This document shows positions 1 to 7,522 of a stretch of DNA of 64,000 bases, one piece after another. Source of the DNA: Glycomyces sp. TRM65418 (GTDB lineage Bacteria; Actinomycetota; Actinomycetes; Mycobacteriales; Micromonosporaceae); contig NZ_JAJFAX010000016.1 in assembly GCF_019710475.1 (NCBI RefSeq), positions 24,094 to 88,093 of the forward strand. Direction: 5' to 3'. The translations under genes and the position numbers were made by a program. The number at the start of each line of letters is the position of its first letter. The stretch's first letter is position 1. The notes below the pieces were generated by a model. That model worked only from the letters and a program-made list of their open reading frames with translations. It was not told the DNA's origin and made no database searches.

Positions 1-364
1 TGCGGCGGCGTCCGTCCTCCACGGGCGCGCTGGTGAGCAGCAGCAGGTCGAAGCCGAGCCGCTCGGCCCGCTCTTCGAGACCGACGAGGAACGGGTGGTA
101 GAAGTCCCTGGTCCCCGAAGGGAACACGGGCTCGTACGTGAACACGCCGATGATCCGGTTGTACTGGTCGGCGAGGCGGCGCGCGACGGGGTCGGCGACG
201 TAGCCGGTCTCGCGGATCGCGTCGAGGACCCGTTCGCGGGTCTCGGGGGCGATCCTGACGCCGACGTCGAGTCGGTTGTTGAGCACCACGGACACGGTGG
301 CCTGGCTGACGCCGCTGAGGCGCGCGATGTCGCGCTGGGTGACGCGGCGGCGGGGTGCGGTCAC
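1..364 (-). CDS. LacI-family transcriptional regulator, cut by window edge
   Basis: Only the N-terminal 121 residues lie in the window. Translation from a GTG at 364 gives VTAPRRRVTQRDIARLSGVS, followed by QATVSVVLNN and ETRERVLDAIRETGYV. This is the classic LacI helix-turn-helix and hinge helix. A periplasmic-binding-like effector domain follows (IIGVFTYEP, then HPFLVGLEERAERLGFDLLLL). The start is chosen because it sits behind GAAAGG and puts the HTH at residues 8-28, as is normal. It is divergent from the secreted propeller gene at 591. Two related operators lie between them, so it probably represses itself and that gene. The ligand is unknown, but sugars are usual for the family. Confidence 0.9.
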   Translation of the reverse strand, partial: MTAPRRRVTQRDIARLSGVSQATVSVVLNNRLDVGVRIAPETRERVLDAIRETGYVADPVARRLADQYNRIIGVFTYEPVFPSGTRDFYHPFLVGLEERAERLGFDLLLLTSAPVEDGRRR

Positions 365-385
365 GGCGGGGACCTTTCTCGACGA

Positions 386-404
386 GCTGATAATGCGTAT
401 CAGC
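386..404. promoter_or_regulatory. LacI-type operator 1, near the lacI start
   Basis: GCTGATA and TATCAGC form a perfect 7-bp inverted repeat around a 5-base centre. The core TGATAATGCGTATCA matches 13 of 15 positions of the second dyad at 452-466. The site lies 22 bases upstream of the lacI start codon, which fits autorepression. Confidence 0.7.
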
Positions 405-442
405 AGGGGTGCGTGTGATCATGTTGCACGCCCGTGAGAAGA

Positions 443-478
443 CCGTCAAGATGATAATTCGTATTATCATCTTGACGG
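443..478. promoter_or_regulatory. LacI-type operator 2, long perfect dyad
   Basis: Perfect 15-base arms (CCGTCAAGATGATAA at 443-457 and its complement at 464-478) surround a 6-base centre. The inner core TGATAATTCGTATTA matches operator 1. The dyad sits between the divergent lacI gene and the exported protein gene. It could also form a hairpin, but the repeated core favours a repressor-binding site. Nothing else was recognised in 365-590 apart from the leader of the next gene. Confidence 0.7.
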
Positions 479-590
479 CCGACCGTCCGGACTCGGAGAC
501 TCGTCCTTCATAGGCCCGCCGCGGTGCTCCTGCGCCGCCGCGCATCGGAGCGCGGCGGCGGCCGCTCGGGCCGGATGGGAGTGCAACCCG

Positions 591-1574
591 ATGGATCCCG
601 ATCGACGTCCCGCCTTCGGCCGCCGCGGCCTGCTGCTCGGCGCCGCCGCCCTCGGCACGACGGCCGCCTTCGGCGCCGCCCCGGCCGGGGCCGCCGTGCC
701 CGGCTTCCCCGAATTCCGCCACCTGAAGACGGCGCTGGACAAGGGCGCCCTGGCCTACAACCCGACCGACGAGCTCATCTTCCCCTCGATCCGCCACGTC
801 GCGGGAAGGGTCCGGAACCCCTTGGGCGCCTGGTACATGTACTACGCCCCGCACGACGCGCCGGGCGGGATCTGCCTCGCCTACGCCGACTCGCTGGAAG
901 GCCCCTGGAAGGAGTACTCGGCCAACCCGATCATCCCGCGCACCTGGTCGCCCCACTACTCGGTGAGCCACGTGTCGAGCCCGCACGCCCTGTGGAACGA
1001 CGCCGACGGACGGATGTACCTGTACTTCCACGGCGAGAACACGACCACCCGCGTCGCGACCTCGACCGACGGGCGCACCTTCGACTACGGCGGCACCGTC
1101 CTCACCACCGCGATGCTCCCGTCCGATGTGACCGAGGCGTCCTACGCGCGGGTCTTCCCGCACCCGGTCCAGTCCGGCGTCCACGTCATGCTGTTCATGG
1201 GCAACCAGGCCGGCACCCGGAAGATCTTCATCGGATGGTCCCACCGCCTCGCCTCGGGCTGGCAGTTCAAGCCCCAGCCGCTCATCTCGCCCGCCGCCGG
1301 CGAGAACGGGCAGCTGTCGGGCGCCCACTACTGGTCGCAGGGCGGCGGCGGGCACGTCGTCTACCACGCCGGCGACGGCAACATCCGCGTCGCCCGCGTC
1401 GGCACGAGCTTCGACCGCGAGGAGCATCTGGGCGTCCTCTACGACTCGGCCTCCACCGCACCCGACAACGGCCGCGCCGCCGCCCCGAGCTTCGCCGAGG
1501 AGAACGGGCGCATGTACATGTTCTACGAGGCCGGCCAGCGCTCGGCCACGAACATCGCCGTCGCCCGCGCCTGA
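591..1574 (+). CDS. Tat-exported five-bladed beta-propeller protein, glycosidase-like
   Basis: 327 residues. The N-terminus carries twin arginines in GRRGLLLGAAALG and ends in an Ala-rich signal with a likely cleavage near GAAPAGAA, so Tat export is expected. The mature part has repeated propeller-like strands: FPSIRHV, AWYMYYAPHD, MYLYFHGENT, VHVMLFMGN, GHVVYHAGDG and MYMFYEAG. These resemble glycoside hydrolase families 32, 43 and 62, with surface motifs such as SLEGPW and STDGRTF. I cannot assign catalytic acids or a substrate. It faces a LacI regulator and is followed by a strong terminator, so it is probably a single-gene transcript induced by a sugar. Confidence 0.6.
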   Translation: MDPDRRPAFGRRGLLLGAAALGTTAAFGAAPAGAAVPGFPEFRHLKTALDKGALAYNPTDELIFPSIRHVAGRVRNPLGAWYMYYAPHDAPGGICLAYADSLEGPWKEYSANPIIPRTWSPHYSVSHVSSPHALWNDADGRMYLYFHGENTTTRVATSTDGRTFDYGGTVLTTAMLPSDVTEASYARVFPHPVQSGVHVMLFMGNQAGTRKIFIGWSHRLASGWQFKPQPLISPAAGENGQLSGAHYWSQGGGGHVVYHAGDGNIRVARVGTSFDREEHLGVLYDSASTAPDNGRAAAPSFAEENGRMYMFYEAGQRSATNIAVARA

Positions 1575-1581
1575 GCCGACC

Positions 1582-1620
1582 GCGCCGAGCCGGCGAATCC
1601 GCACCCCGCCGGCTCGGCGC
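1582..1620 (+). terminator. Hairpin terminator after the exported propeller gene
   Basis: Perfect 13-base inverted arms (GCGCCGAGCCGGC at 1582-1594 and its complement at 1608-1620) with a 13-base loop, starting 8 bases past the stop codon. It has no U-tract, as is common in high-GC actinobacteria. It can serve both this gene and the convergent LysR gene. Confidence 0.75.
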
Positions 1621-1659
1621 TCGACGTGCGCTCACCGTCCGGGGAGCACCGGTCGCGCC

Positions 1660-2550
1660 TCAGCTCCGGTAGACCGCCGCGAGGTCGACGGCGATCGCGA
1701 TCGCCCGTTCCGTGAGCGGGGACTGCGTGCGGCCGGCCTGCCAGAGCAGGAAGATCTCACGCGGCGCCACTTCCGGCACCAGCTCGTGGACGGTGAGCGC
1801 CTCGTCGGTGAGCGCGGCGGCGCTGTCGACCACGAGCCGCGGCAGCACCGCCGACCCGATCCCGGCACGCACCATCGACAGCACGGCCTCGTTGCCCGCG
1901 GCGCGGAAGACGATCCGGGGCGCGGCGCCGTTGCTCGCGAACGCCTGCTCCACCCGCGGCTGGTCGCACGTCGGCGGCCACGCCACCATCGGCGTGTCGT
2001 CGAGCTGGGCGAACTTCACCGGTCCGTCGGGAAAGGCCCCACGCGGGGCCACCAGGACGTACGGGTCGTCGAACAGTTTGCGGTGCTCGACCCCACCGCC
2101 GACGCGCCGGTCGAAGAACATCAGATCGACCTCGCCGACCGGCGGCTCCGGGGACTCGTCCTCGACGAGCCTGATGTCGCAGCCCGGGTGCGCTTCGCGC
2201 AGTCGGCGGACGAGCTGGGGGAGCAGCACATTGGAGAGGCTCTGGAACGTCCCGATGTCGATCCGTCCCTCGCCCGCGTTGAAGCGTTCGACGGCGGTCG
2301 CCATCGCCCGCGCCTTCGCCAGCAGTTCCCGACCGTGGTCGAGCACCACCTGGCCCAGCGGCGTGATCCGGACCGGCCGGGGCCCGCCCGGGCGGTCGAA
2401 GACCGCGCCGCCGACCGCCTTCTCCAGCAAGGCGATCTGCTGGCTCACCGTCGACTGCGTGTATCCGAGCCGGACGGCGGCGCGGCCGAACGAGCCCTCC
2501 TCGACCACGGCGGCCATGGTGGCGAGATGGCGCAGCTCAACGTCGGTCAT
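1660..2550 (-). CDS. LysR-family transcriptional regulator
   Basis: 296 residues from the ATG at 2550 (MTDVELRHLATMAAVVEEGS), chosen over an upstream in-frame ATG because the winged HTH then begins at residue 1 as usual. The HTH motif FGRAAVRLGYTQSTVSQQIA is clear. A LysR substrate-binding domain follows (GRIDIGTFQSLSNVLLPQLV, near residue 95). It is divergent from an EamA exporter gene with an LTTR-type box between them. The expected role is control of that exporter in response to its substrate or a metabolite. The inducer is unknown. Confidence 0.9.
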   Translation of the reverse strand: MTDVELRHLATMAAVVEEGSFGRAAVRLGYTQSTVSQQIALLEKAVGGAVFDRPGGPRPVRITPLGQVVLDHGRELLAKARAMATAVERFNAGEGRIDIGTFQSLSNVLLPQLVRRLREAHPGCDIRLVEDESPEPPVGEVDLMFFDRRVGGGVEHRKLFDDPYVLVAPRGAFPDGPVKFAQLDDTPMVAWPPTCDQPRVEQAFASNGAAPRIVFRAAGNEAVLSMVRAGIGSAVLPRLVVDSAAALTDEALTVHELVPEVAPREIFLLWQAGRTQSPLTERAIAIAVDLAAVYRS

Positions 2551-2604
2551 GGCGTCGAGCCTAACAATGGCCATCGGCGATGGCGATGGCTTCGATCGCG
2601 AATT

Positions 2605-2619
2605 ATCGCTTTTCACGAT
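2605..2619. promoter_or_regulatory. LysR-type box (T-N11-A dyad)
   Basis: ATCGCTTTTCACGAT has the ATCG/CGAT inverted repeat and exact T-N11-A layout typical of LysR binding sites. It lies between the divergent LysR (start 2550) and EamA (start 2699) genes. The surrounding stretch is AT-rich relative to the window. Confidence 0.55.
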
Positions 2620-2645
2620 GCCAATCGACGTCTAGCGTCATCCGC

Positions 2646-2702
2646 ATGACCACGACACCGCCCGCCGAGCCGCCGTCCGACCGCCGCACGGGAGGGCGGT
2701 GA
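2646..2702 (+). CDS. Possible 18-codon leader ORF before the EamA exporter
   Basis: An ATG at 2646 opens an 18-residue frame (MTTPPAEPPSDRRTGGR plus stop). Its TGA overlaps the GTG start of the exporter as GTGA. No Shine-Dalgarno is evident before its ATG, while the exporter has GGAGGG inside this ORF. It may be a coupled leader or chance. There is no protein-level evidence. Confidence 0.2.
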   Translation: MTTTPPAEPPSDRRTGGR

Positions 2703-3694
2703 CGACGATGGTCGCCGATCTCCACCCGGACACCGCGAACCCCGAGAGCGCGGGCCCCGCGGGCCGGCCGCCACGGCTCCTCCTGATCGGGATCGCGCTC
2801 GCCACCGTCTACCTCATCTGGGGCTCCACCTACCTCGGCATCAGGGTGATGGTCGAGGACATGCCGCCGCTCGTCGCCGCGGGCACGCGGTTCCTGCTCG
2901 CCGGCGTCCTGCTCGCCGGGGTCCTGTCCCTTCGCGGCGGCTGGCGCCGGCTGCGGGTCGACCGCGCCCAGCTCGCCTCCTGCGCCCTGCTCGGCATGCT
3001 GCTGCCGGTCCTCGGCCAGGGCATGGTGACCGTGGCCGAGAGCGGCGGCGCGCCCTCGGGCCTGACGGCGCTGCTCGTCGCCGGCGTGCCGCTCTGGGTG
3101 CTGCTCTACCGCAGGGCGTCCGGAGAGCGGCCCGCTCGGGCGGCCGTCCTCGGAGCGGTCGTCGGGTTCGTCGGCCTGGCCGGACTGCTCATCGCCAACG
3201 GCGGCAACACCGGTTTTCCCTTCTGGACCGTCTGCCTGGTCGTGTTCGCCACCGTGGCATGGGCATTCGGCTCCTGGTACCAGCCGCGGCTGCGCCTGCC
3301 GCGCGACCCGTTCGTGACGACCGTGTACGAGATGCTCATCGGCGGCGCCGTGCTCACCGCCGTCGGCCTGGGCAGCGGCGAGCGGTTCGAACCGGCGATG
3401 TACGCCGCCGGTTCGTGGATCGCATGGGCCTACCTCGTCGTGTTCGGCTCGGTCATCGCCTTCTCGGCCTACGTCTGGCTGCTGGCTTCCGCCCCGGTCT
3501 CCCTGGTCGCCACGTACGCGTACGTCAACCCGCTGGTCGCGCTCCTCCTGGGCCGGCTGATCCTCGACGAGGCGGTGACGGCGCCGATCGTCGTGGGCGG
3601 GGCCGTGGTCCTCCTCGCCGTCGCCATCGTGGTGAAGGCCGAACGCCCGCGCCGACCGCGCGATGCGCCCGCCTCGGAGCCCACCGTCCAATAG
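2699..3694 (+). CDS. EamA/DMT-family metabolite exporter
   Basis: 331 residues. After a 25-residue polar N-terminus come about ten hydrophobic helices arranged as two EamA repeats. The first begins LLIGIALATVYLIWGSTYLG. The second begins GFPFWTVCLVVFATVAWAFG and ends in the typical NPLVALLLGRLILDEAV and VVGGAVVLLAVAIVV. It has the usual length for the family. The GTG at 2699 has GGAGGG just upstream; the ATG three codons later is an alternative. The divergent LysR gene probably controls it. The family exports amino acids or related metabolites, but the substrate cannot be read from the sequence. Confidence 0.88.
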   Translation: MTTMVADLHPDTANPESAGPAGRPPRLLLIGIALATVYLIWGSTYLGIRVMVEDMPPLVAAGTRFLLAGVLLAGVLSLRGGWRRLRVDRAQLASCALLGMLLPVLGQGMVTVAESGGAPSGLTALLVAGVPLWVLLYRRASGERPARAAVLGAVVGFVGLAGLLIANGGNTGFPFWTVCLVVFATVAWAFGSWYQPRLRLPRDPFVTTVYEMLIGGAVLTAVGLGSGERFEPAMYAAGSWIAWAYLVVFGSVIAFSAYVWLLASAPVSLVATYAYVNPLVALLLGRLILDEAVTAPIVVGGAVVLLAVAIVVKAERPRRPRDAPASEPTVQ

Positions 3695-3724
3695 CACGAC
3701 CCCGCACGAGAGGAAGCAGACACC

Positions 3725-4423
3725 ATGGGAAACGACGCCGAGCCGGCCACGTTCGTGCTCATCCACGGCGGAGGAGGCAGTTCGTGGGACTGGCACCTCG
3801 TGGAGCCCGAGCTGCGCGGATACGGCCACGAGGTGATCGCGGTCGACATGCCCATCGAGGACGACCGCAACGGGATCGCCGAATACGCCGACGCGGTGGT
3901 CGCCGCATGCGCCGGCCGTCCGCGACTGGTCGTCGTCGCCCACTCCTTCGGCGGGCTGGTCGCCCCGGTCGTCTGCGCTCGCACCGAGGCCCGGCTGATG
4001 GTGCTCGTCACCGCGATGATCCCCGAACCGGCGGAGAGCCCGGCCCAGTGGTGGAGCGCCACGGGACACGACGAGCTGGGCATCGCCTTCGGGACGCCGC
4101 AGGAGGAGATCGACGTCTTCTACAACGGCGTGCCCGAGCCGCTGATCGCCGCCAGTCACGAGCACGCGCGCGACCAGGGCGGCGGGAAGTGGGACGAGCC
4201 CTCCCCCTTGCAGGCCTGGCCCGACGTCCCGACCCGCTACCTGCTGTGCCGCGACGACCGGCTCTTCCCGCCGGCCTTCGCCAGGGCCCACGTCGCCGAA
4301 CGCCTCGGCATCACCCCCGACGAGATCGACGGCGGCCACATGATCGCGCTCGCCCGCCCCCGCGCGCTGGCGGAACGGCTGCACCTGCTCTGGAACGAGA
4401 CGCGAGAGTCGACCGGAGCATGA
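3725..4423 (+). CDS. Alpha/beta-hydrolase (esterase family)
   Basis: 232 residues, start ATG at 3725 behind GAGGAAG. The fold is clear. The oxyanion-hole motif FVLIHGGGGSSWDW is at residues 10-23 and the nucleophile elbow VVVAHSFGGLV is near residue 75. The C-terminal catalytic His lies in DGGHMIALARP. The length and pattern match the small salicylate-esterase/hydroxynitrile-lyase-like group. It is 30 bases downstream of the EamA exporter on the same strand and may be co-transcribed with it, which hints at detoxification of an ester-containing compound. The substrate is not assignable. Confidence 0.85.
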   Translation: MGNDAEPATFVLIHGGGGSSWDWHLVEPELRGYGHEVIAVDMPIEDDRNGIAEYADAVVAACAGRPRLVVVAHSFGGLVAPVVCARTEARLMVLVTAMIPEPAESPAQWWSATGHDELGIAFGTPQEEIDVFYNGVPEPLIAASHEHARDQGGGKWDEPSPLQAWPDVPTRYLLCRDDRLFPPAFARAHVAERLGITPDEIDGGHMIALARPRALAERLHLLWNETRESTGA

Positions 4424-4446
4424 GGCCCTGGCCGGCGGCCGCTCGA

Positions 4447-4463
4447 CCCGGCGGAACGCCGGG
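4447..4463. terminator. Short bidirectional hairpin between convergent genes
   Basis: CCCGGCG-GAA-CGCCGGG is a perfect 7-bp stem with a 3-base loop. It lies between the convergent hydrolase and acetyltransferase genes. The stem is short, so termination activity is plausible but not certain. Confidence 0.45.
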
Positions 4464-4489
4464 AACCCGAGGGACGAGCACCGGCTCGA

Positions 4490-5044
4490 TCAGGACCTTC
4501 GGGCGGCGCGCCATTCAGGGGCGAGGACCGACCACACCTCCATGTCGTAGCGCTCGCCTCGGTGGAGGTAGGCGGCGCGGAGGGTGCCCTCCTTCGTCAT
4601 GCCGAGCCGCCGCGCCACGGCCAGGCTCGCCTCGTTGCGGCTCGACGCGTACCAGTCGACGCGGTGGACGCCGCGTTCCTCGATCGCCCAGTCGATGATC
4701 GCGGTGACCGCCCGGGTCACCAGGCCCTTGCCGACCGCCGCGGGTTCGAGCCAGCATCCGGCCTCGGCGCTCTCCATGCGGAGGTCCATGACGCGGAAGA
4801 GGACGCCGCCGACGAGCGTGCCGTCGAGCCAGATGCCCCAGATCCGCCCGGTGTCCGCGGCGGTCTTCTCGGCATAGGTCTTGAGGAACTTCCGGGCCGC
4901 GGGCAGGTCGGAGACCACGTCGGGCATGGCGACGTACCGTCCGATGTACTCGCGTCCGCGGTCCATGTGCGCCGCGAACTCCTCGGCCAGCTCCGGCACC
5001 AGCGGGCGCAACTCGACGCCCTCGCCCAGGGAAGCCTCGAACAT
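4490..5044 (-). CDS. GNAT acetyltransferase, RimJ/RimL type
   Basis: 184 residues from the ATG at 5044, which follows GGAGGGCAC; the longer frame from 5089 lacks a ribosome site. The GNAT core is visible: LRPLVPELAEEFAAHM at the N-terminus, WGIWLDGTLVGGVLF, the acetyl-CoA loop region AAVGKGLVTRAV, and the RimL signature ASSRNEASLAVARRLGM followed by GTLRAAYLHRG. Relatives acetylate protein N-termini or small amines. It stands alone between two convergent or divergent units. The substrate is unknown. Confidence 0.85.
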   Translation of the reverse strand: MFEASLGEGVELRPLVPELAEEFAAHMDRGREYIGRYVAMPDVVSDLPAARKFLKTYAEKTAADTGRIWGIWLDGTLVGGVLFRVMDLRMESAEAGCWLEPAAVGKGLVTRAVTAIIDWAIEERGVHRVDWYASSRNEASLAVARRLGMTKEGTLRAAYLHRGERYDMEVWSVLAPEWRAARRS

Positions 5045-5162
5045 GTGCCCTCCAAATATGATGCGCCCCAACGGACGACATGGTCTCACACCGGGTCCGC
5101 CGTCATCGGCGGACGAGCGGTCGCCGACGCGCTCGGCAGTCCGTTCGCCGTGCCGGGGCCGA

Positions 5163-6374
5163 CTACGCCCCGAGCGCCTGAGCGGGGACGGAGAGCGGTC
5201 GGTGGGCGGCGAGCGCCTGCTCCAGGTCGGCGATCAGGTCCTCGGGGGCTTCGAGCCCGATCGAGAGCCTGACCAGGCTGTCGGCCGGGCGGGCATCGGG
5301 GGAGACGGGCCGGTGCGTCAGCGCGGCGGGATGCTGAATGAGCGAGTCCACGCCGCCGAGCGACACCGCATGGGTGAAGAGACCGACCCCGGCGGTGACG
5401 TGCCGCGCCTGTTCGAAACCGCCGCGCAGGTCGATCGCGATCATTGCTCCGGTGCCTTTCATCTGCGTGCCGAGCAGCCCCTGCGGATCGTCCATGAGCC
5501 CCGGGTAGTAGATCCGGTCGACACTCGCGTGCGCTTCCAGCCATGCGGCGACGCGCTGGGCGTTGGCCTGCTGCGTCCGGATCCGGATCGGCAGCGTCGT
5601 CAATCCTCTGTGGAGCAGGTAGGCGCCCAACGGGTGGAGCAGGCCGCCCGTGACGGCCCGGACCCGGCGCAGCGCGGCCGCGGATTCGTCACTGCAGGCG
5701 ATGACGCCCGCGACCACGTCGCCGTGGCCGCCGAGGTACTTCGTCGCGCTGTGCAGCGCCATCGAGGCGCCCGAGTCGATGGGGTTCTGGAGGACCGGCG
5801 TCGCGAAGGTGTTGTCCACGAGAACCGGGACGCCTTGGGCCGCTTCGACGACCGTGCGGATGTCGACCAGCTCCAGCGTCGGATTCGCCGGCGTCTCGAG
5901 CACGATCAGCGCCGTGTCGGGCCGGACCGCGGCGGCGACCTCGTCCGCGCCGCAGAAGGTGGTCTCGGTGCCGAGCAGGCCCGTGGACAAGAGGTGGTCG
6001 GTCCCACCGTAGAGCGGACGGACGGCCAGGAGGTGACGGCGGCCGGTCTCCGCGGTGGCCGCGAGGATCGCGGCGGTCATCGCCGCCATGCCCGAGGCGA
6101 ACGCCACGGCCGCCTCCGCGTGCTCCAACCGCGCCAGGGCCGATTCGAACCGGGCCACGGTCGGGTTCCACAGCCGCGCGTACACCGCGCCGCCCTCCGC
6201 GGTCGGCGCCCCTCCGGAGGCCATGGCCTCGTAGGACAGGCCGCCCGCCTCGATGTCCGGCAGCGGGTTGGTGGATGAGAGGTCGATGGGGAGCGCATGG
6301 ACGCCGAGCCCCGCGAGATCCTCGCGGCCGGCGTGAACGGCGACGGTGTCGAGTTGCAGTCTCGGCGAAGTCAT
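5163..6374 (-). CDS. Cys/Met-metabolism PLP enzyme (cystathionine gamma-synthase/lyase type)
   Basis: 403 residues, normal for the family. PLP features are in order: substrate and phosphate loop VYARLWNPTV (65-74), FASGMAAMTA (92-101), VDNTFATP with the ring-binding Asp187, and the Schiff-base Lys212 in HSATKYLGGHGD. The C-terminal LSIGLEAPEDLIADL is also typical. These enzymes do trans-sulfuration or cleave sulfur amino acids; sequence alone does not separate synthase from beta- or gamma-lyase. It is divergent from an Lrp/AsnC regulator, an arrangement common for methionine-gamma-lyase-type genes controlled by amino acids. Confidence 0.85.
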   Translation of the reverse strand: MTSPRLQLDTVAVHAGREDLAGLGVHALPIDLSSTNPLPDIEAGGLSYEAMASGGAPTAEGGAVYARLWNPTVARFESALARLEHAEAAVAFASGMAAMTAAILAATAETGRRHLLAVRPLYGGTDHLLSTGLLGTETTFCGADEVAAAVRPDTALIVLETPANPTLELVDIRTVVEAAQGVPVLVDNTFATPVLQNPIDSGASMALHSATKYLGGHGDVVAGVIACSDESAAALRRVRAVTGGLLHPLGAYLLHRGLTTLPIRIRTQQANAQRVAAWLEAHASVDRIYYPGLMDDPQGLLGTQMKGTGAMIAIDLRGGFEQARHVTAGVGLFTHAVSLGGVDSLIQHPAALTHRPVSPDARPADSLVRLSIGLEAPEDLIADLEQALAAHRPLSVPAQALGA

Positions 6375-6393
6375 GCCCAGACTTTAAGGAGAA

Positions 6394-6421
6394 CCACAGC
6401 CCACTGCAATACTCGCTGTGG
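6394..6421. promoter_or_regulatory. Dyad between PLP enzyme and Lrp regulator
   Basis: CCACAGC at 6394-6400 and GCTGTGG at 6415-6421 form a perfect 7-bp inverted repeat with a 14-base centre. It lies in the 98-base AT-richer gap between the divergent genes. It is a candidate Lrp/AsnC operator acting on both promoters. Confidence 0.45.
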
Positions 6422-6472
6422 AATCCTGCATCATAGGCCGATATCAATGAAGATTCATCGAGAGGACCCGAC

Positions 6473-6970
6473 ATGGCGGGCCCGCCGCCGAAGAAACCGC
6501 AAACGCCCCCCGTGCCGCTGGACGGCACCGACCTGGCGATCCTCGCCGCACTCGTCGAGGACGGGCGCATGACCAACGCCGCGCTGGCGGCCCGGGCAGG
6601 GGTCGCCGAGTCGACCTGCGCGTACCGGGTGCGCGCGCTGCGGGAGACCGGAGTCCTCGCGGGCATCAAGGCCCGCATCGACCCCGAGGCCCTCGGTCGC
6701 CCGCTCCGCGCCATCATCAAGGTCCGCCTGGGGAGCCACAGCCGGGAGCTGGTCCACAACCTCTACGACAGGCTGGTGAAGCTGCCGGGGGTGCTGACGG
6801 TCTTCCACGTCGGCGGCGACGACGACTTCCTCCTGCACGTGGCCGTGGCGGGCCCGGAAGCCCTGCGCGATCTCATCCTGGAACACGTGACGGTCCACCC
6901 CATGGTGCGGCAGACGGAGACCCAACTCGTCTTCGAAGTCCGAGAGGGCCGCGGAGTCCTCCCCGGATGA
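6473..6970 (+). CDS. Lrp/AsnC-family transcriptional regulator
   Basis: 165 residues. The N-terminal winged HTH is LDGTDLAILAALVEDGRM followed by TNAALAARAGVAESTCAYRV (residues 17-53). The C-terminal RAM ligand domain contains IIKVRLGSH, LPGVLTVFHVGGDDDFLLHV and ILEHVTVHPMVRQTETQLVF. It probably senses an amino acid and controls the divergent PLP enzyme through the shared gap. The length is as expected. No downstream partner gene is present, since a gene relic follows. Confidence 0.9.
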   Translation: MAGPPPKKPQTPPVPLDGTDLAILAALVEDGRMTNAALAARAGVAESTCAYRVRALRETGVLAGIKARIDPEALGRPLRAIIKVRLGSHSRELVHNLYDRLVKLPGVLTVFHVGGDDDFLLHVAVAGPEALRDLILEHVTVHPMVRQTETQLVFEVREGRGVLPG

Positions 6971-7054
6971 GCCGCCCCCGCGCTTGAGGAGCGCACAGCG
7001 AGGTGCCGGCGCGCGGTCGGCGCCCCGCAACACGCGACTGCGGCAGCGGACGGC

Positions 7055-7321
7055 GTGAAGGTCAGGCGGTCTTCGCGACTCGTCGCCGGTAGGCGAGGGG
7101 CCGTCGCCGTAGTGGCCACCTTCGGCGTCAACGAGCCTTTGAACGAGCAATTCAGAAACATGACCGACCGCGACGGCGGCATCGACTTCGCAGCGGCCCG
7201 GGCGGTCCTCGACGAAGCGCGCTGGACCACTTGGAACACGGTGCGGGCGCTGGCGAGCACCATCGCCTTCGGCGGCCTCGCCTGGGCGCTCGTCGTCCAC
7301 CGCCGCCCGGCCCGGCGCGCG
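7055..7321 (+). pseudogene. Relic of a DUF1772 (anthrone-oxygenase-like) membrane protein
   Basis: The frame reads VAVVATFGVNEPLNEQFRNM, then RARAVL-like AARAVLDEARWTTWNTVR and ALASTIAFGGLAWALVVHRR. This matches the C-terminal half of DUF1772 proteins, with the N-x-P-x-N motif, the W-x-x-W-N motif and the last membrane helix. The N-terminal helices are missing and no credible start exists, so it is read as a degraded gene. The rest of 6971-7522 holds no gene. An imperfect dyad at 7456-7483 (CGGTC/GACCG ends) lies upstream of the next gene and may be an operator. Confidence 0.6.
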
Positions 7322-7522
7322 AACTGGGTTGGGCCACCCGGTTTCGGTTGCGCGCCAAGGCGATCCTCGAATGTGGTCGAAGCGGAGCTTCCTCGGTGGA
7401 GAACTGATGCACCTCCCGGCCTTGACCACATCAATGTTCTTCGATATGTTGTGAGCGGTCAATTGAATCGTTCTAATCGACCGTTCCTCTGCACCCGGCA
7501 ACTCACACGCAAAGGAAGCACC

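Noticed and set aside
7055..7522. 680-residue version of the ricin/beta-helix protein
   Set aside because: The upstream part is a DUF1772 relic that happens to be in phase. A ribosome site and signal peptide mark the start at 7523.
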